A DNA stretch of 64,000 nucleotides from Macrostomum hystrix (GCA_950097015.1 CATNEN010000007.1:5942001-6006000), one strand, 5' to 3'; positions 33,801 to 46,429 are shown, numbered from the stretch's first letter. Translations and numbers: made by a program. The notes: a model not told the origin generated them from the letters alone.

Positions 33801-36800
33801 GGATCCGGATTCCAGAGTGACAGGTAGGATCCGGATTCCAGAGTGACAGGTTGGATCCGGATTCCAGAGTGACAGGTAGGATCCGGATTCCAGAGTGACA
33901 GGTTGGATCCAGATTCCAGAGTGACAGGTAGGATCCGGATTCCAGAGTGACAGGTAGGATTCCAGAGTGACAGGTAGGATCCGGATTCCAGAGTGACAGG
34001 TAGGATCTAAGCACCTGAGGATCCCATCCGTGAGAGCAAAAGAACGCACCTGTTTGTACTCGTGAGCCCCGCTGGCAGCGTGCGACAGACGGCAGGCCAG
34101 GCGGGACCGCATAGTGAAATAGCTGCGGCTGTCCAGCACAGAGCGCAGGTCGGCACGGAAGTTCTCAAATCGATGCGGCGACAGCAGGCCGAGGCTATTG
34201 TGATGGTGAAAGGCCAGAATAGGCGGCACGTCAGCCTGGAACAGGTTGCTGGCGTACAGGAGGCTGCCATCGCCGCCGATGCACACAATGAGGTCGACAG
34301 CGCGGTCGCTGCAGAAGCTAAACTCTTGGTAGACAAAGGTGTGCAGCCGGCTGACCACGTGGGACAGCGAGTTGCTAGCGGGGTCTTCAGCTGAACCGGC
34401 GTCAGCGTCGATGGCGGCGGCGGCTGCGCTCAGCTCTGCGGCAGCGTTGATTTCAACCAGAACTACAAGGTTGAGATCCTATGCGAATGGAAGGAGATAG
34501 AAAGGAGAATAAGGAATGCAGCATGCATAGACAGCATTGGTAGCCGATTTTTCTGTGTTAACTTTATGAAAATAAATTTGCATTCGCATTTTGAAACCTG
34601 ATATTTGCCACTGGCGGTGGTCCCCAACGCATCAGTTTCACACGCCAATTCCACCGACCCGTGAGCTCACACACACTCACACAGTACATCTGCCATGACT
34701 TTCTCATAGTCAGGCATTCTCACTGTGCATTGGGCCTCAGGGGAGTAAAATACAAGACAAGCTCTAAGCCTCTCTGTCTGAGACTGCAGTCCGTATATAT
34801 TGAACTGTTATTTAACTCTACAACAACAAAATCTGGAAAAGGAGTTCTCACAGTCACTTTTTGTGCTCTGTATTCCGCTACAAGCAGAAACCGAGAATAC
34901 AAAACTCATGCCTTGTCTCCGGTGACACAGGGTCGAGGTGGAGCGAGCCGCCAGCCACTAGCTTCTCACACTGATAAGCAAGCACTGTTATAAGCACTGA
35001 TCGGGTATGCACTGTTACTACTGGGACTCACTGTGACTAACTGAATAAGAACATGCTCTAGTTACATTTAGATCTGGTAGTCTGTTAGATTAGCTAACAA
35101 TTGACTGAGAATATTACTGTAGTTCAAAAGTCCAATACCATACAGAAAGGGACCCGAAACAAAAACTGTGGGACAGGAGAAAGACATGAGACATGAGAAG
35201 TTGAACTTCGTTCTCTACTTCGACTCTACACTTTGGACATGTTCGATTTTCACTGGCAATTCTTGGTCTTGCAGTTCTCAATGTCTCGCAGGCCAGTTTG
35301 TGGTTTCACAGATGAAATCGGGACATTGTGTGCCTTTGTTCTGGTTTAGAGATTACTGTTAGGTACTTTTCCTTAGAGAAATCTCTCTTATAGACGTGTA
35401 AAAAATCCGTCACCATGCCGGACTCACCGTCACCAGATGCGTGAGCAGTTCCACAAAGTCAGGCAGCAGCGTCGGATCCGGCTTCTTGATGGCCATGACC
35501 CGCCTAGGCAGATTGTCGGCCCACTTCAGCAGGTGATTGTCCAGCTTGCTGTCCTTCAGACCCCTGCCAGATGAATTGTTGACTCACTTTAGTGCCTATC
35601 GAGATACTAAGTCTAGAGCATTAGATAAGCTATTGCCACTAGTAATAAGTTCATTTAAGTACAGTGCACACTTCGATTAAGACGAAAAGTAAAAATCTGT
35701 TAAAATAAAAGACTGTTGTAAGCAGTAATAGACTGATATTAAAAGGAAATCTTTATTGCCAACAGGCGAGTTACGATTTAATCCAACCTGAAATTCGATG
35801 CAGATTTAGTACATCGAGTCCCCAGTACTGGTCCAATCCACCCACCCTCCACCCATATGCAGCCCCAAGTTGTAGGTCGATTGACCATTTGACTCGCTGT
35901 TATTTCTCTCTGCTAAGCGTGGCTCTGCCTCTACATTGAGCCAATCAGCTCTACGCAGATTTGTCCTTTATGCTACTAATTCAAATTCAAATTCTAATCC
36001 TAATCCCAGTTCTAATTCTAAAGGAGAGATGAGACAGGGAGAGATGAGACAGGGAGAGATGAGACACGGGAGAGATGAGACAGGGGAGAGATGAGACAGG
36101 GAAGAGATGAGACACGGGAGAAATGAGACAGGGGAGAGATGAGACAGGGGAGAGAAAAGACACGGGAGAGATGAGACACGGGAGAGATGAGACAGGGGAG
36201 AGATGAGACAGGGGAGAGATGAGACAGACGAGAGATGAGACAGGGGAGAGATGAGACAGGGGAGAGATGAGACAGACGAGAGATGAGACAGGGGAGAGAT
36301 TAGACAGGGGAGAGATGAGACAGGGGAGAGATGAGACAGGGAGAGATGAGACAGGGGAGAGATGAGACAGGGAGAGATGAGACAGTGAGAGATGAGACAG
36401 GGAGAGATGAGACAGGGAGAGATGAGACAGGGAGAGATAAGACAGGGAGAGATAAGACAGGGAGAGATGAGACAGGGGAGGAATGAGACAGGGAGAGATG
36501 AGACAGGGAGAGATAAGACAGTGAGAGATGAGACAGGGGAGAGATGAGACAGACGAGAGATGAGACAGGGGAGAGATGAGACAGGGGAGAGATGAGACAG
36601 ACGAGAGATGAGACAGGGGAGAGATTAGACAGGGGAGAGATGAGACAGGGAGAGATGAGACACGGGAGAGATGAGACAGGGGAGAGATGAGACAGGGAAG
36701 AGATGAGACACGGGAGAAATGAGACAGGGGAGAGATGAGACAGGGGAGAGATGAGACAGACGAGAGATGAGACAGACGAGAGATGAGACAGGGGAGAGAT

Positions 36801-37851
36801 GAGACAGGGGAGAGATGAGACAGACGAGAGATGAGACAGGGGAGAGATGAGACAGGGGAGAGATGAGACAGACGAGAGATGAGACAGGGGAGAGATTAGA
36901 CAGGGGAGAGATGAGACAGGGGAGAGATGAGACAGGGAGAGATGAGACAGGGGAGAGATGAGACAGGGAGAGATGAGACAGTGAGAGATGAGACAGGGAG
37001 AGATGAGACAGGGAGAGATGAGACAGGGAGAGATAAGACAGGGAGAGATAAGACAGGGAGAGATGAGACAGGGGAGGAATGAGACAGGGAGAGATGAGAC
37101 AGGGAGAGATAAGACAGTGAGAGATGAGACAGTGAGAGATGAGACAGGGAGAGATAAGACAAAGAGAGATGAGACAGGGAGAGATAAGACAGGGAGAGAT
37201 GAGACGGAGAGATGAGACAGGGAGAGATGGGAGAAGGGGAGATGGAACAAGGGAGAGATGAGACACTGACAGATGGGAGAAGGGGAGATGGAACAAGGGA
37301 GAGATGAGACAGGGAGAGATAAGACAAGGAGAGATGAGACGGAGAGATGAGACAGGGAGAGATGGAAGAATGGGAGATGGAACAAGGGAGAGATGAGATA
37401 CTGACAGATGGGAGAAGGGGAGATGATACAAGGGAGAGATGAGACAGGGAGAGATGAGACGAGACGAGCATCTGTAAAAAGGGAAGGGAAAAGATACGGT
37501 GGTAAAAAAACAAAGGAGAGATGAGACTCAGAATCCTACCTAGCCACATCAGCTGGTCACTAGTCCCGTTTGATTTCTTGCAGGTCTTTCATACTCACAA
37601 TTTCCTATTCTCAAACTCTGCCCAACAAGGCGTGCAGTAATCAAACTAAATAGGCTTCCTAACCCGACCCCAAGACTCTGTCTAAAAATCAAATTCATTC
37701 AAATTTCTGAAGTTTTATCGATTGCAGCGTTTCGCTTGATTGCTCACCGCTGAAAGTAGGGCTTCCATCGCAGAGTGATGCTGCTCCTGGCGCTGTCTAA
37801 TTCACCTGCGTCAATCGCGCTAGACACGTGAAATCGGCCGTTGCATGACAT
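30883..37851 (-). CDS. NADK: NAD kinase (cytosolic NADK type), complete, 392 aa
   Basis: Exons 37851–37748, 35563–35428, 34478–34050, 33259–33002 and 31134–30883 join in phase (104+136+429+258+252 nt). The enzyme phosphorylates NAD+ to NADP+ with ATP. Family motifs: VMAIKK (entry strand), GGDGS at 148–152 (usually GGDGT), FENF, NEVVIDRG from 226, GDGLIVSSPTGSTAYAMAAG at 255–274 (catalytic core), HPSVPALLVAPVCPHSLSFR, AWVSFDGRDRQEL and the C-terminal LADCFHWNVR. Join IK|VRLADAARGNAW supports donor AAG|GTTCGC at 33001. The NEVVIDRG and LHWNVR-type ends match cytosolic NADK rather than mitochondrial NADK2. It is shorter than vertebrate enzymes at the N-terminus. Introns 31135–33001, 33260–34049 and 35564–37747 are dominated by three unrelated minisatellites. 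Confidence 0.93.
31199..32980. repeat. 42-bp minisatellite (about 42 copies) in the last intron of NADK
   Basis: Unit GTCACAGGTGAGTGCAACTG plus CTATAAACTGATTACAGCCTCA. Variants (CTATAA, CTAAAA, CTATTA; GGGTC, CAGTC, GAGTC, CGGTC) recur in blocks. The array fills nearly the whole intron 31135–33001. On the plus strand, antisense to the gene, every unit carries CAG|GTGAGT, a consensus 5' splice site, and CTGATTACAG, an acceptor-like site. Confidence 0.97.
33402..34007. repeat. 20-bp and 26-bp minisatellite in NADK intron 3
   Basis: The left half has 20-bp units (GTAGGATTCCAGAGTGACAG). The right half has 26-bp units in which GATCCG is inserted after GTAG. The abrupt switch near 33660 suggests that one 26-bp variant arose and then expanded. 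Confidence 0.95.
34660..34790 (-). repeat. SINE-like element, family 1, fragment in NADK intron 2
   Basis: The minus strand carries the block order of the 26760 copy: GCACAGTGAG, GCCTGACTATGAGAAAGTCA, GCAGATGTACTGTGTGAGTG. It is truncated on both sides. Confidence 0.55.
36022..37465. repeat. 17–18-bp minisatellite in NADK intron 1
   Basis: Units of AGAGATGAGACAGGGG(AG) with G-run length changes, plus variants (ACGAG, GTGAG, ATAAG, ACACG). Blocks of the same variant order recur about 580–600 bp apart (for example 36300–36600 and 36900–37150), so larger segments were duplicated. The opposite strand gives false Ser/Leu/Pro-rich ORFs. Confidence 0.95.
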
Positions 37852-40284
37852 GGCTTCTGCTTTTTAAGAGCCGACAGTTGGTGTGACAAGTTTCAACTAA
37901 ATGCAAACCGAGAGTAGTATTTAGTCGGCTGCACCCGCACCACTGAGTGGCTTCTTGATAGCGCGATAACCTAGCCAGGCTTCAAGCTCAGCTATTGGCT
38001 GGAGCTGCAGTGACCCCAACCTGTGCTTGGCCACGATTGGCTGCAATGAGTTTTAATGCCAGTTGGTCCGTTGGTACAAGTGCACAACTAGGGCTAGAAA
38101 TAATTCGTTATCGGACCACATATTAACGAGTTTAATTTGGTTAAGAGCCAGAGTGATGTCCAAATCTAACATTTAAGGTCAGAGTTCTATTTCACAGTAA
38201 GACCACATTAGTTTGTGAGCAGCTGTAGGGGCCAGGGGGAGCTGTAGGCTTGGGGATTTGCCATGAAATGATGCTAACAAAGTTCAGTCTTAGATTTACA
38301 CACTTAGATCAGTCTATCTATGCCAGAATAATATTTGCTTGTGTGTGCTTAGGTGTCAGCAGAATGGGTATGCAAAATTTCCGCCATATTGGCAAAAGGC
38401 TTAACTGTGGCCACATTGTGTCAGAGCCCGTGGCCCTTGTTGAATACAAGTATTTTTCAAGTAATTTCTAGTAATAACAATTATAAGGATTAAATTACTA
38501 AAAAAATTGCTAGCTACATCAATATAGAAGTTAAAATAAAATTTAGACAATAAATTGTATATATATAATAAGATATTAGTAATAAATATTTTTGTACAAA
38601 AAACACCCAAAAATGTACAATCATAAAAATTCATCACTATTTCTTCATTTTCCCTTAAAGTTAAGGAATTTATACCAGAAGTATCAGAAATCTTGCCAAT
38701 AAAAAGAAAGCCACATTGTTTCAAACTAACATTGACCCAAGCTCCAAATTTAAAACAAAGCAACAAATTTAAAAGTAAAAATTTTGTTTTTTTGTTATTC
38801 TTTATCAGAATACAAAGAAAAGTTTTAGTAGAAAAAAAATACTACAATATATTTTATTTTATAACAGAAATCATATTTTGCTAGCTTGGTTAGCACATTA
38901 AGCCTATATCAAAGGAAAGACACAACATATCACAGATACCATACAATATAACATGGGGATAGCAGAATAAATCAAGGACATAGCATGATTTAATGAAGGT
39001 CTCTACAAAGAGGGGGAATTACTGCCAGGGTGGAGACTAATTAATTGTTTGCTGAGAATATTGATTGCCTACTGGGGGATATTAGTCGCTAGCAAGGGGG
39101 CAGGACATGTGTTCCTTGCTACTTTAGGGGCATTATCTAGTTCTATGCTACTATGGGAGCATTTGTTTTTGCTGCTAGGGGCAATGAATTCTCTAATACT
39201 ATAGGGACATTTCTCAACTTTTCATCAATTTTTTTCAAATTTGTCTACTAATGAGAGCGTTGGCTCATCTATTACTAGTAAAGCAGATTGTGTTTATGCC
39301 ACCTTATGGGGCTAAATGATTAATAAGTCACAGTATAGATTTGTGAGGAACTTAAGAAGCTTTTATTTAATTTGAGTGGGTTTTGATATAGCCAGCAATC
39401 ACTATATATTGACTTAAAAAGCTGCATTAGGCTAGATAGTTGCAAAAATTATAAAAGCATGTTAATTCTACCATAGACACTTCTTAAGCTTCATTGACAA
39501 TGCCACACCAGTTATGCATATTTAAAATTCCCATGTGTTGCGAGTGCAAATTCAAATAAAAAATTGTAAATGGAACTGTAATATTTATTAACTATTGCAG
39601 TGTACTTATATTTGAAATCTTAAATAATTTTAAAGTCACTAAATGCGTAATAGCCATGAGAGCAGTCTTTTCTTTATCCTCAGATAGAATTTAGACTAGT
39701 CTAAATTGAAATTGGATCTATTTTCTAGATTTTCTAGATTTTTCATAGATTTTCCAGGTTTTTCTAGTTTTTTTTCTAGACTAAATATAATCTAAAGCAT
39801 GGGAAACAATTCCTAATCCAAGAAATTACTTTAAAAGGCTTGGGTGTAATCACGCGTGTAAGCAGGATTTTGTTTCGTGGTAGGGTTACAAAATTTTTGT
39901 AACTATAGCTGCTATACAGGTAACGTGTCTATGTTTATGTATATGTGAATGTGTAGATAAAAATGTATCATTTACGTTTAAGAAGAAGAAATTTAAATGA
40001 CACTTCTTGGAAAGATTTGACTGCTTTTTTCGTTTTCTTTTTTTCACATGTTAACAAATGTACTAATTTATTGCTGCGTAAAGTTTCTGCTTAAAATAAT
40101 TTAAGCAGTTTGGGTAAAGACATTTTTGCTAGGATATCTTCTGGGCGCGTTTAGACATCGAATATTAAAATACTCAGTAAAATATCGTGCAATTTCAAGG
40201 TTGCTAAAGTGCGCCTTGCTATTAAAGGACCTTGCTAAAGTTGCTAAATACTATTAGTACAATCTGTTTCGCTGTGCTTCTTAG

Positions 40285-40492
40285 AGTTTGTGTCCTTTAG
40301 CAAGACACTTAACTCTGCATTGCTTCAGTTCACCCGGCTGTTAATGGGTACCAGCATCAGCTGGGGTAGTTGAGGGTGGGTGTGGCGTCCCCCCAGTCCA
40401 TGGACTGAACAGCTGTATGCAGCCTTCAGATGCACCGCGCAATAGCTGCGGCTGCGGCTGGATATCGGGCCCAATTTCATGGTGCAGGTGTA
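40285..40492 (+). repeat. SINE element, family 2, without tRNA head
   Basis: Starts at TTTGTGTCCTTTAGCAAGAC and runs through CAGTTCACCCGGCTGTTAAT, GGCGTCCCCCCAGTCCATGG and GCACCGCGCAATAGCTGCGG to CGGGCCCAATT. It is closely similar to the complete copy at 54376 but lacks the tRNA-like head. Confidence 0.8.
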
Positions 40493-40760
40493 ATCAGTTA
40501 TTTGTGCATGTTATACTCAAATACGACTGATACTACTAATTACTCCTACTACTCCTAGGCATTGTTATTGAACTCTTCTCTTGCCACACTGATCACCAAA
40601 TCTTCAGGTATTAGAAATATTTATAAAAATTTGACGCATATGCCCAGTACTTAAGAAAGCAATCGAACAAAGCACGTAGATCGAACGAACTTGTAAATAG
40701 AGAATTTTGCACCTTTTGAAACTCATGACTTCTGTATTGTACGAGTAGTTAATAGTGACT

Positions 40761-40837
40761 CCGTACCGGAGTTGGACAGGCTCGGCAGCTGCCTGTTCAT
40801 CGGTGCGCACGAGGGCGTGTCTTCCGTGTCGATGTTC
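40761..40837 (+). pseudogene. 77-bp copy of the start of iGluR exon 3 upstream of gene B
   Basis: CGTACCGGAGTTGGACAGGC through CGTGTCGATGTTC matches gene B 42021–42097 and gene C 49540–49616 almost base for base. It ends abruptly in unrelated sequence (ACTCTTAGTTCG). No flanking exons are present, so it is a dead fragment left by duplication or conversion. Confidence 0.85.
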
Positions 40838-41229
40838 ACTCTTAGTTCGCTACTGACCTGTGCTGACCGGAACAAATCAACTAATTCTCTACTATATGTC
40901 TCTCTAAATTTACATCTTCTGGTGCTATGCGCTTTGAACTGGTAACTTCTTGGGAGCCTCTCCTTCTGAGTCTCTATAATGAGCCGTGTGATACTGCTGC
41001 ACTCCTTGCAAAACTTATCGTAGAAATTTCGATCGCGACGGGGGGCTGAGTGTCACGCCCGTCACTCTATGAGCTGAGACTAGTTGTGATTCTATTGTTC
41101 CAACTCTGCTTAGTTAAGTTGCTAGGTTTAAAAGGCTGCTGTAATAATACTGCAGTGCTTTATTTCTTGAGCCTCGATGAATGAGACAACGTCTCACGTG
41201 TCTCGTTATGGGCTTGTTAATTTTCCAAA

Positions 41230-44200
41230 ATGCAAACAATAACTTTCACTAGCCTTTTATGGACTACAGCCTACTATGTGCTTGTGATCATCAGTAGCAG
41301 AAGCGTTCTAGTTTGTCGCTGCGACATCACACTCGGTAAGCCTGCATAATAATGCAAGAAATGTCGAGAGATTTGCTTTTAAAAACTTCAGGTAATCGCT
41401 ACTTGAAATTAGTGCCAATCGTTGATTTTTAACAAGGATCATTAGTTTTGTCCCATATCCTCAAATCAGTTAGTGTTGTGAGACGCGAGAATGTTTGGAA
41501 ACCCTTGCGCGCACGCGATTACGGAAAAGCTCGTGAAGGTCGGGCCACAGTGGACCAATTAGGTCTGCAAGTCAGCTATCAGCGTGTCAGTTTGGGAAAC
41601 AGTGGGTCCTTATCCTAGGCGCCACAGTTCCGTCAGCTAGTTCACGAGTAACTGGATGTATATATCTATTGGATCAATCAAAATATAAATCAAGAATTTC
41701 TGCCTATCTGTGCAGGAACTCAGGCTGTGCAAAAATAGCTGATTCTAAGAAAAAACAGCTTTGACTCGTAATTTTAGCCTTCTTATGGAACGAGGAGGGC
41801 GTGGCTGCAATCGCCAAGAGTATGTTCGCGAAGAAGTTTCTACCTGGCATTCTGGACGCCTGCCCGTCTGTGTCTGGTGCCAGGGAAACTCGTTTCAACT
41901 TTGTGGAGATTGTGCAAGCCAAGCTTCTTGACATACCTGCAGCATTGGAGGGTAAGGAATCAATCCTCCTTGCTGTCTGCTGTTTAGGTGGGAAAGTGAA
42001 AGTGAAAACTCATTTGTAAACCGTGCCAGAGTTGGACAGGCTCGGCAGCTGCCTGTTCATCGGTGCGCACGAGGGCGTGTCTTCCGTGTCGATGTTCGCT
42101 CAGGCGAACTTGTCAAGCGGCCTGACGCCGGGCTCCGCTGCTGCCCGACGGTACCCCAGCATGCAGCTGCACCGGGTGGCGCCGATCACAGTGCCGTTGG
42201 CTACGGATGGCGTACTGCGGGCCCTCACACTGGCGATGGGCGGCAGCCTGGTCGCGGGCACCGAGTTGAGCATAGTGCTCGGCAGCGGCTACGATGCCTA
42301 CGACGTGGAGCTGTTGGCAGCCCAGTTCGCCGGCTCAGTCCAGATCTACCGACTCGAGCCGGGTGATGAGTACGATCTGCTTGGGGCGCTGATTGCAGAA
42401 TCGTCCACAGACATCCTTCTTATCGCGCGCCCTGACGAAGCCGAAGTTTTCTTGGCGGCCGCCTTCAATAGCCAGATGCTGATTCCTAGTTACCGTTGGT
42501 TTCTGTTCAATACGGTAAGGCTTAGTTTGCTTTGGAACTTAGCCATATTTAGGACCATTGATTTATAAGTTTCCGGAATCGCTGAAAATCACTCCAGCTT
42601 CTGGTTGAAAAGAACAACTTTGATGGCTTCACAGTTATCTCCAGGAACATCACCTCCATGGACTTTGGACCAATATCCAAGCTTATCGACAATGACCTCA
42701 AAACAACTGTGTCTGTCTATATATACGATATACTGTCCATATGGTCGATATATTTAAGAAACATAGTTTGCGACGAGGTAAGTGGCTCTACGTGTTGAAG
42801 TGTTAATTGTGCGATTAAAGTGGAAAGCTGTCATAAATCAAATCGTATACAACTGCAGTCAGGTGAGGTGAGCACCGCATTTGAAGGCCTGACTGGCTTC
42901 TTTCGATTGGCACCGGACGGAAGTGTTTCTAGGCAGGACTGGTTTATGTACTTTTATGCGGGTCTCGGCGAGCAGCGTGAACGGGTGAGCAGGCCATCTG
43001 GTTGATATTAGTTAATTCAAAGAAACAGAAAATCATCACATTGATATACTCACTAACTAAATTATCAAATTAAACCGTATATACTTGACTTTTCGCCTAC
43101 CAAAGATCGGCAACTGGTCTAGCACTGGCACATTTCACTTCGACCCACCTAAAGTTCGCATACCTACGGACGAGCTACTGAAAAGCGAGCTCAACTTGAA
43201 CGTGTTCAAGGTTGTCACCGTGCTGGTAAATTACAATTTATCATATTCGTTAAAGCGTTCGTGATTTTTGACTGGATCTCTGAGAACCAGTTTCGTTCCT
43301 GTGCACAATGCGCCTTGCTCTCTCGCTTCAGGCACCGCCCTTTGTTCAGTTTAAGAAGGGCTATGAAAACCGGACAAATGTCTCTCTCTACGATCGTCTA
43401 GAGGGCTTCGCAATGGACATGTGCAAACTAATTTTGGAGAACATGTCGGTGAGTCGATTTGGTTTTCGTTGGTTAAGAAAAATTTTGCAATGTCGAAAAT
43501 TACGGCTCTGAAAATTTTCAGAGTTTTCAAATTAGGTTTCAACGTTGAGTTGCCAGAACTCTAGGAGTTGATATCGAAATGGCAGAGACAAGCAACACGT
43601 GAAAATTAGTACCGCAAATTAGTACAAGGCCAAGTGATAGTGTATGCACTGTCTGACGATGAGAAAGTCAGGGCAGTTGTACAAACCTGTGAGAGAGTGT
43701 GTCTGCGTACGGTATCTTTGTGTACACGTGTGCTCAGGAGTCAGCGAAATGGGCAGAATTGGTTCCTCGCTGGCTGCGGGTTTATACTGTCACCAAATGA
43801 TGTGCCATTGCCCGCAGTCGGCAGTTATTATAATATTATTGTTTCTTACGCTCCTGAAATTATCTACCCCGAGCAGTTGAGTTCGGTGGAAGTGTTTCTA
43901 CAATCCGACGGTGGCTACGGCTCGCGCGAACCAACCTCGGGCTGGAACGGCATGGTGCTAACTCTGATTGAAGGCTCCGCCAACATGGCCTGTGCTCCAC
44001 TGTCCGACAGCGTGGACCGCCGCTCTGTAATCAAGTTCACCAAGCCAATCAAGTCGTATCAGCTGTCTATTCTGTACTCCAAGCCGGAGCCGAACCCGCT
44101 GACCCGCATGTTTGAGTTTCTCTCGCCGCTGCATCTTTACACCTGGATGGCCCTGCTCGGCTCAGTTCTAGCCTCAGCCCTGGTGATAGCTTTGTTGCAT

Positions 44201-45553
44201 CGACTGAGCCGCAACGAGCACTGCTTTAGCCTGTACGAGACTGTCTTCATTTCGTTCGCGTCATTGATACAAGGCTTAAACGCCTCAATACCAAATCGAC
44301 CATCCGGACAGCTCGTAAGATTTAAAAGTCTGTTTTAACTCGAGCTGTTTCCGATACTAGTTTGGCATATTAAAGTAATTTTGTACTGCCATGCTCAATA
44401 TACTCAATCGATATTTGGCATTATCTATTCTTTTTATTTCCCAACAGGTGACCGCAGTCTACTGGCTGTTCGCGTTCGTCATCCTGGTTGCCTACGTCAC
44501 CAACTACGCAGCGAAGCGGACTCTGGAGCGAGTGCAGGCGGAGATAACAGGCCTGGACAGCCTGCCAGTACAGACGGCCTATCAATATGGCACAATTTCC
44601 GGCTCCGTTTATCTGGACTTTCTGGTGAATTCCAATGACCCGATGCAGCAGGCGGCCTACAGGTACATTTCCAGTGACCCTAAGCAGAGGCAGCCTCCCA
44701 ACGTGAGCCAGGCGCTGGAGAAAGTGCGGAGCGGCAAATTCGCCTTCATCTATAGCTCAGTCATGAATGACTATTTCGCCCAGATCAACTGCAACTTCTA
44801 CGCTGTTGGCAGCTTCGGGCAGGACAACGCAATGCTGGGACTGCCGGAAACCGCCGAATACGACGAGATGATCAACCGGATTATCGACTACCTGGTGAGC
44901 ACTGGAGAGCGCGATCGGATCTTTAATCGGTGAGTGCTTTTGCTTATATGGACATAATTTATTAGCCAGACATAATTTTATCCCGCACAACAGGCAGGAA
45001 AGTACTTTATGAAAAAATCTTCTTCGAGAGAAATTTAGAATGCAGCTGTAGTAAGTGTATTGTTTCTTCTGCTGGTGCGCTAGGAAATTTCTAATTACGA
45101 ATCGAAGTCAGTTTGCGAAGGGATCGCGAATGAAATTTAGTGAAATTTAAATCACTTGGAATTGAGCTCTCGATAAACTTTTCTCACCATTTCAGATATT
45201 TTGAACCACCAGAGAGCGCACTGCCCGACTGCTCAAACAAATCGATGCCCTACGCTATCAGCAATTGGATACCACAAGAGCCAGATTTCTTCAACACTCG
45301 ACCAGGTGCTTTGACCCTCGGCAACACCCTGGGCATCGCCTTAATTAACCTGGCTGGCTGCCTTCTCACTCTGCTAATGGCTGCAGCTGAGATGGCCTAC
45401 CTGAAATTCAAGCATAGGTTTGTTCATCTGCGCGACAGCGCTCACAGGGACAAGCAGCTGCGCCTGGGCGGGATCGCGCTTGGTGCCGCGGCTGCAACTG
45501 ATGCGAAAGGCGAGGATAGTCACACAGATGAGACAATGGAATCACATGTTTAA
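41230..45553 (+). CDS. Divergent ionotropic glutamate receptor-like channel, gene B, complete, 861 aa
   Basis: Ten exons: 41230–41335, 41778–41951, 42030–42514, 42598–42777, 42859–42984, 43106–43225, 43332–43448, 43877–44314, 44448–44929 and 45196–45553. All phases match gene C exactly (2586 nt). Start ATG opens a signal peptide (MQTITFTSLLWTTAYYVLVI). Exons 2–6 are the amino-terminal domain and linker. Exon 7 (APPFVQFKKGYENRTNVSLY) and exon 8 form lobe S1. Exon 8 keeps the family Arg in APLSDSVDRRSVIKFTKP (R484), then M1 and the pore (SLYETVFISFASLIQG). Exon 9 has M3 (VTAVYWLFAFVILVAYVTNY) and S2; exon 10 has M4. The M3 gate SYTANLAAFLT is changed to AYVTNYAAKRT, which puts Lys-Arg in the pore-lining helix. 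A membrane channel is expected; ligand and conductance are unknown. AATAAA lies at 45780. Confidence 0.88.
43640..43860 (+). repeat. SINE-like element, family 1, in intron 7 of gene B
   Basis: Carries GTCTGACGATGAGAAAGTCA, GGGCAGTTGTACAAACCTGT, GAAATGGGCAGAATTGG, CTCGCTGGCTGCGGG and CACCAAATGATGTGCCA in the family order. It lies directly before the acceptor of exon 8 (43877), so the end of this intron is partly element-derived. Confidence 0.7.
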
Positions 45554-45603
45554 CAATAGAAAGACTACGGGGAGATGTTTAATAAGCTAACTGCCCACTT
45601 CAC

Positions 45604-46016
45604 GATAGCTCCCCAACCAAATGACCGATTTTCGTGAAAGTGCACCATTGGGATCAATATTTTCACACTTTAGCCGTCAGACGTCAGCATCGTTGAGATA
45701 TTCATTGATTCTTGTTGACAAGGACAACTGACATTGCTATGTAAGCTTATGGCGAATCCAAAACGGTTCAATAATGTAATAATAAACAATATACTCAGCA
45801 AAAGTAGCCCACATGCTTGCATGATGACATTTTCTGAGCAGACAATTTATGACTATATTGGTGGATTTTGCCACCAGGCACCTCGACGAGAATCGTCGAA
45901 TATCTCGACGTTGCTAATGTTTTGTGATTCTGGAAGTTGTTTGATCGGATAGTGCGTAAAATTTTAGCTTGAGTTCTGCATTTTCATGACGATTGGTTAA
46001 TTATTTTGGGAGATAC
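45604..46016. mobile_element. Foldback (MITE-like) element just downstream of gene B
   Basis: The arms 45604–45725 and 45880–46016 are inverted copies of each other (for example GACCGATTTTCGTGAAAGTG and, in complement, ACCAATCGTCATGAAAATGC). Both ends read CTCCC. The same element in reverse orientation lies behind gene C (54125–54857). It has no ORF. No target duplication was identified. Confidence 0.7.
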
Positions 46017-46373
46017 AGTAAAAAGAGAACTGTGCGTATTTGAAAACCCCGTGGTCTATCTTAACGGTTCTGCCATATCTACGATGCTATCTACGCCTCC
46101 TGTTGACTTTCAGTCCATGGACTAAAAGGGCGGCCTCACAAACCAAAATTTCTAGCCCAGCTAATTCTCGTACAAGAGGCGAATCTGATTTTCTAGGAAG
46201 GAAGTTTCTAGCTTAAGGACGCGAGATTCGAACTCAGTGTGGTACCATTCAACTACGAGAGGTGTTCCAAAGTCCTTTCCCTTTTGAGCATAGCTCAGGA
46301 TGTAGGATTGCAAAGCGGTTTTCGATGGCTTATAGAACTTCTTCTGTGCTTCTTTTGACACCAAGCTTATGCT

Positions 46374-46429
46374 CAAGGACTTCTATATAATAGCATCTAT
46401 TATAGGATGCTATTATATAGAAGTCCTTG
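46374..46429. mobile_element. 56-bp perfect hairpin with 8-bp direct flanks
   Basis: Arms 46374–46397 and 46406–46429 are exact inverted 24-mers (start CAAGGACTTCTATATAATAG) with an 8-base loop. The 8-bp CTTATGCT flanks it exactly on both sides (46366–46373, 46430–46437). An 8-bp duplication is what hAT elements leave. It is either a tiny hAT-type MITE or a repair product. Confidence 0.65.

Larger units (their letters stand above)
37852..41229. other. Gene-poor interval with an AT-rich core
   Basis: It lies between the NADK start and gene B. From about 38460 to 40280 the sequence is markedly AT-rich compared with both sides and carries short runs such as TTTTCTAGATTTTCTAGATT (39720). No coding frame is convincing. 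A SINE fragment is at 40285 and a copy of iGluR exon 3 at 40761. Confidence 0.5.

Noticed and set aside
36300-37549. Ser/Leu/Pro-rich minus-strand ORFs
   Set aside because: They are the translated 17–18-bp minisatellite in a NADK intron.
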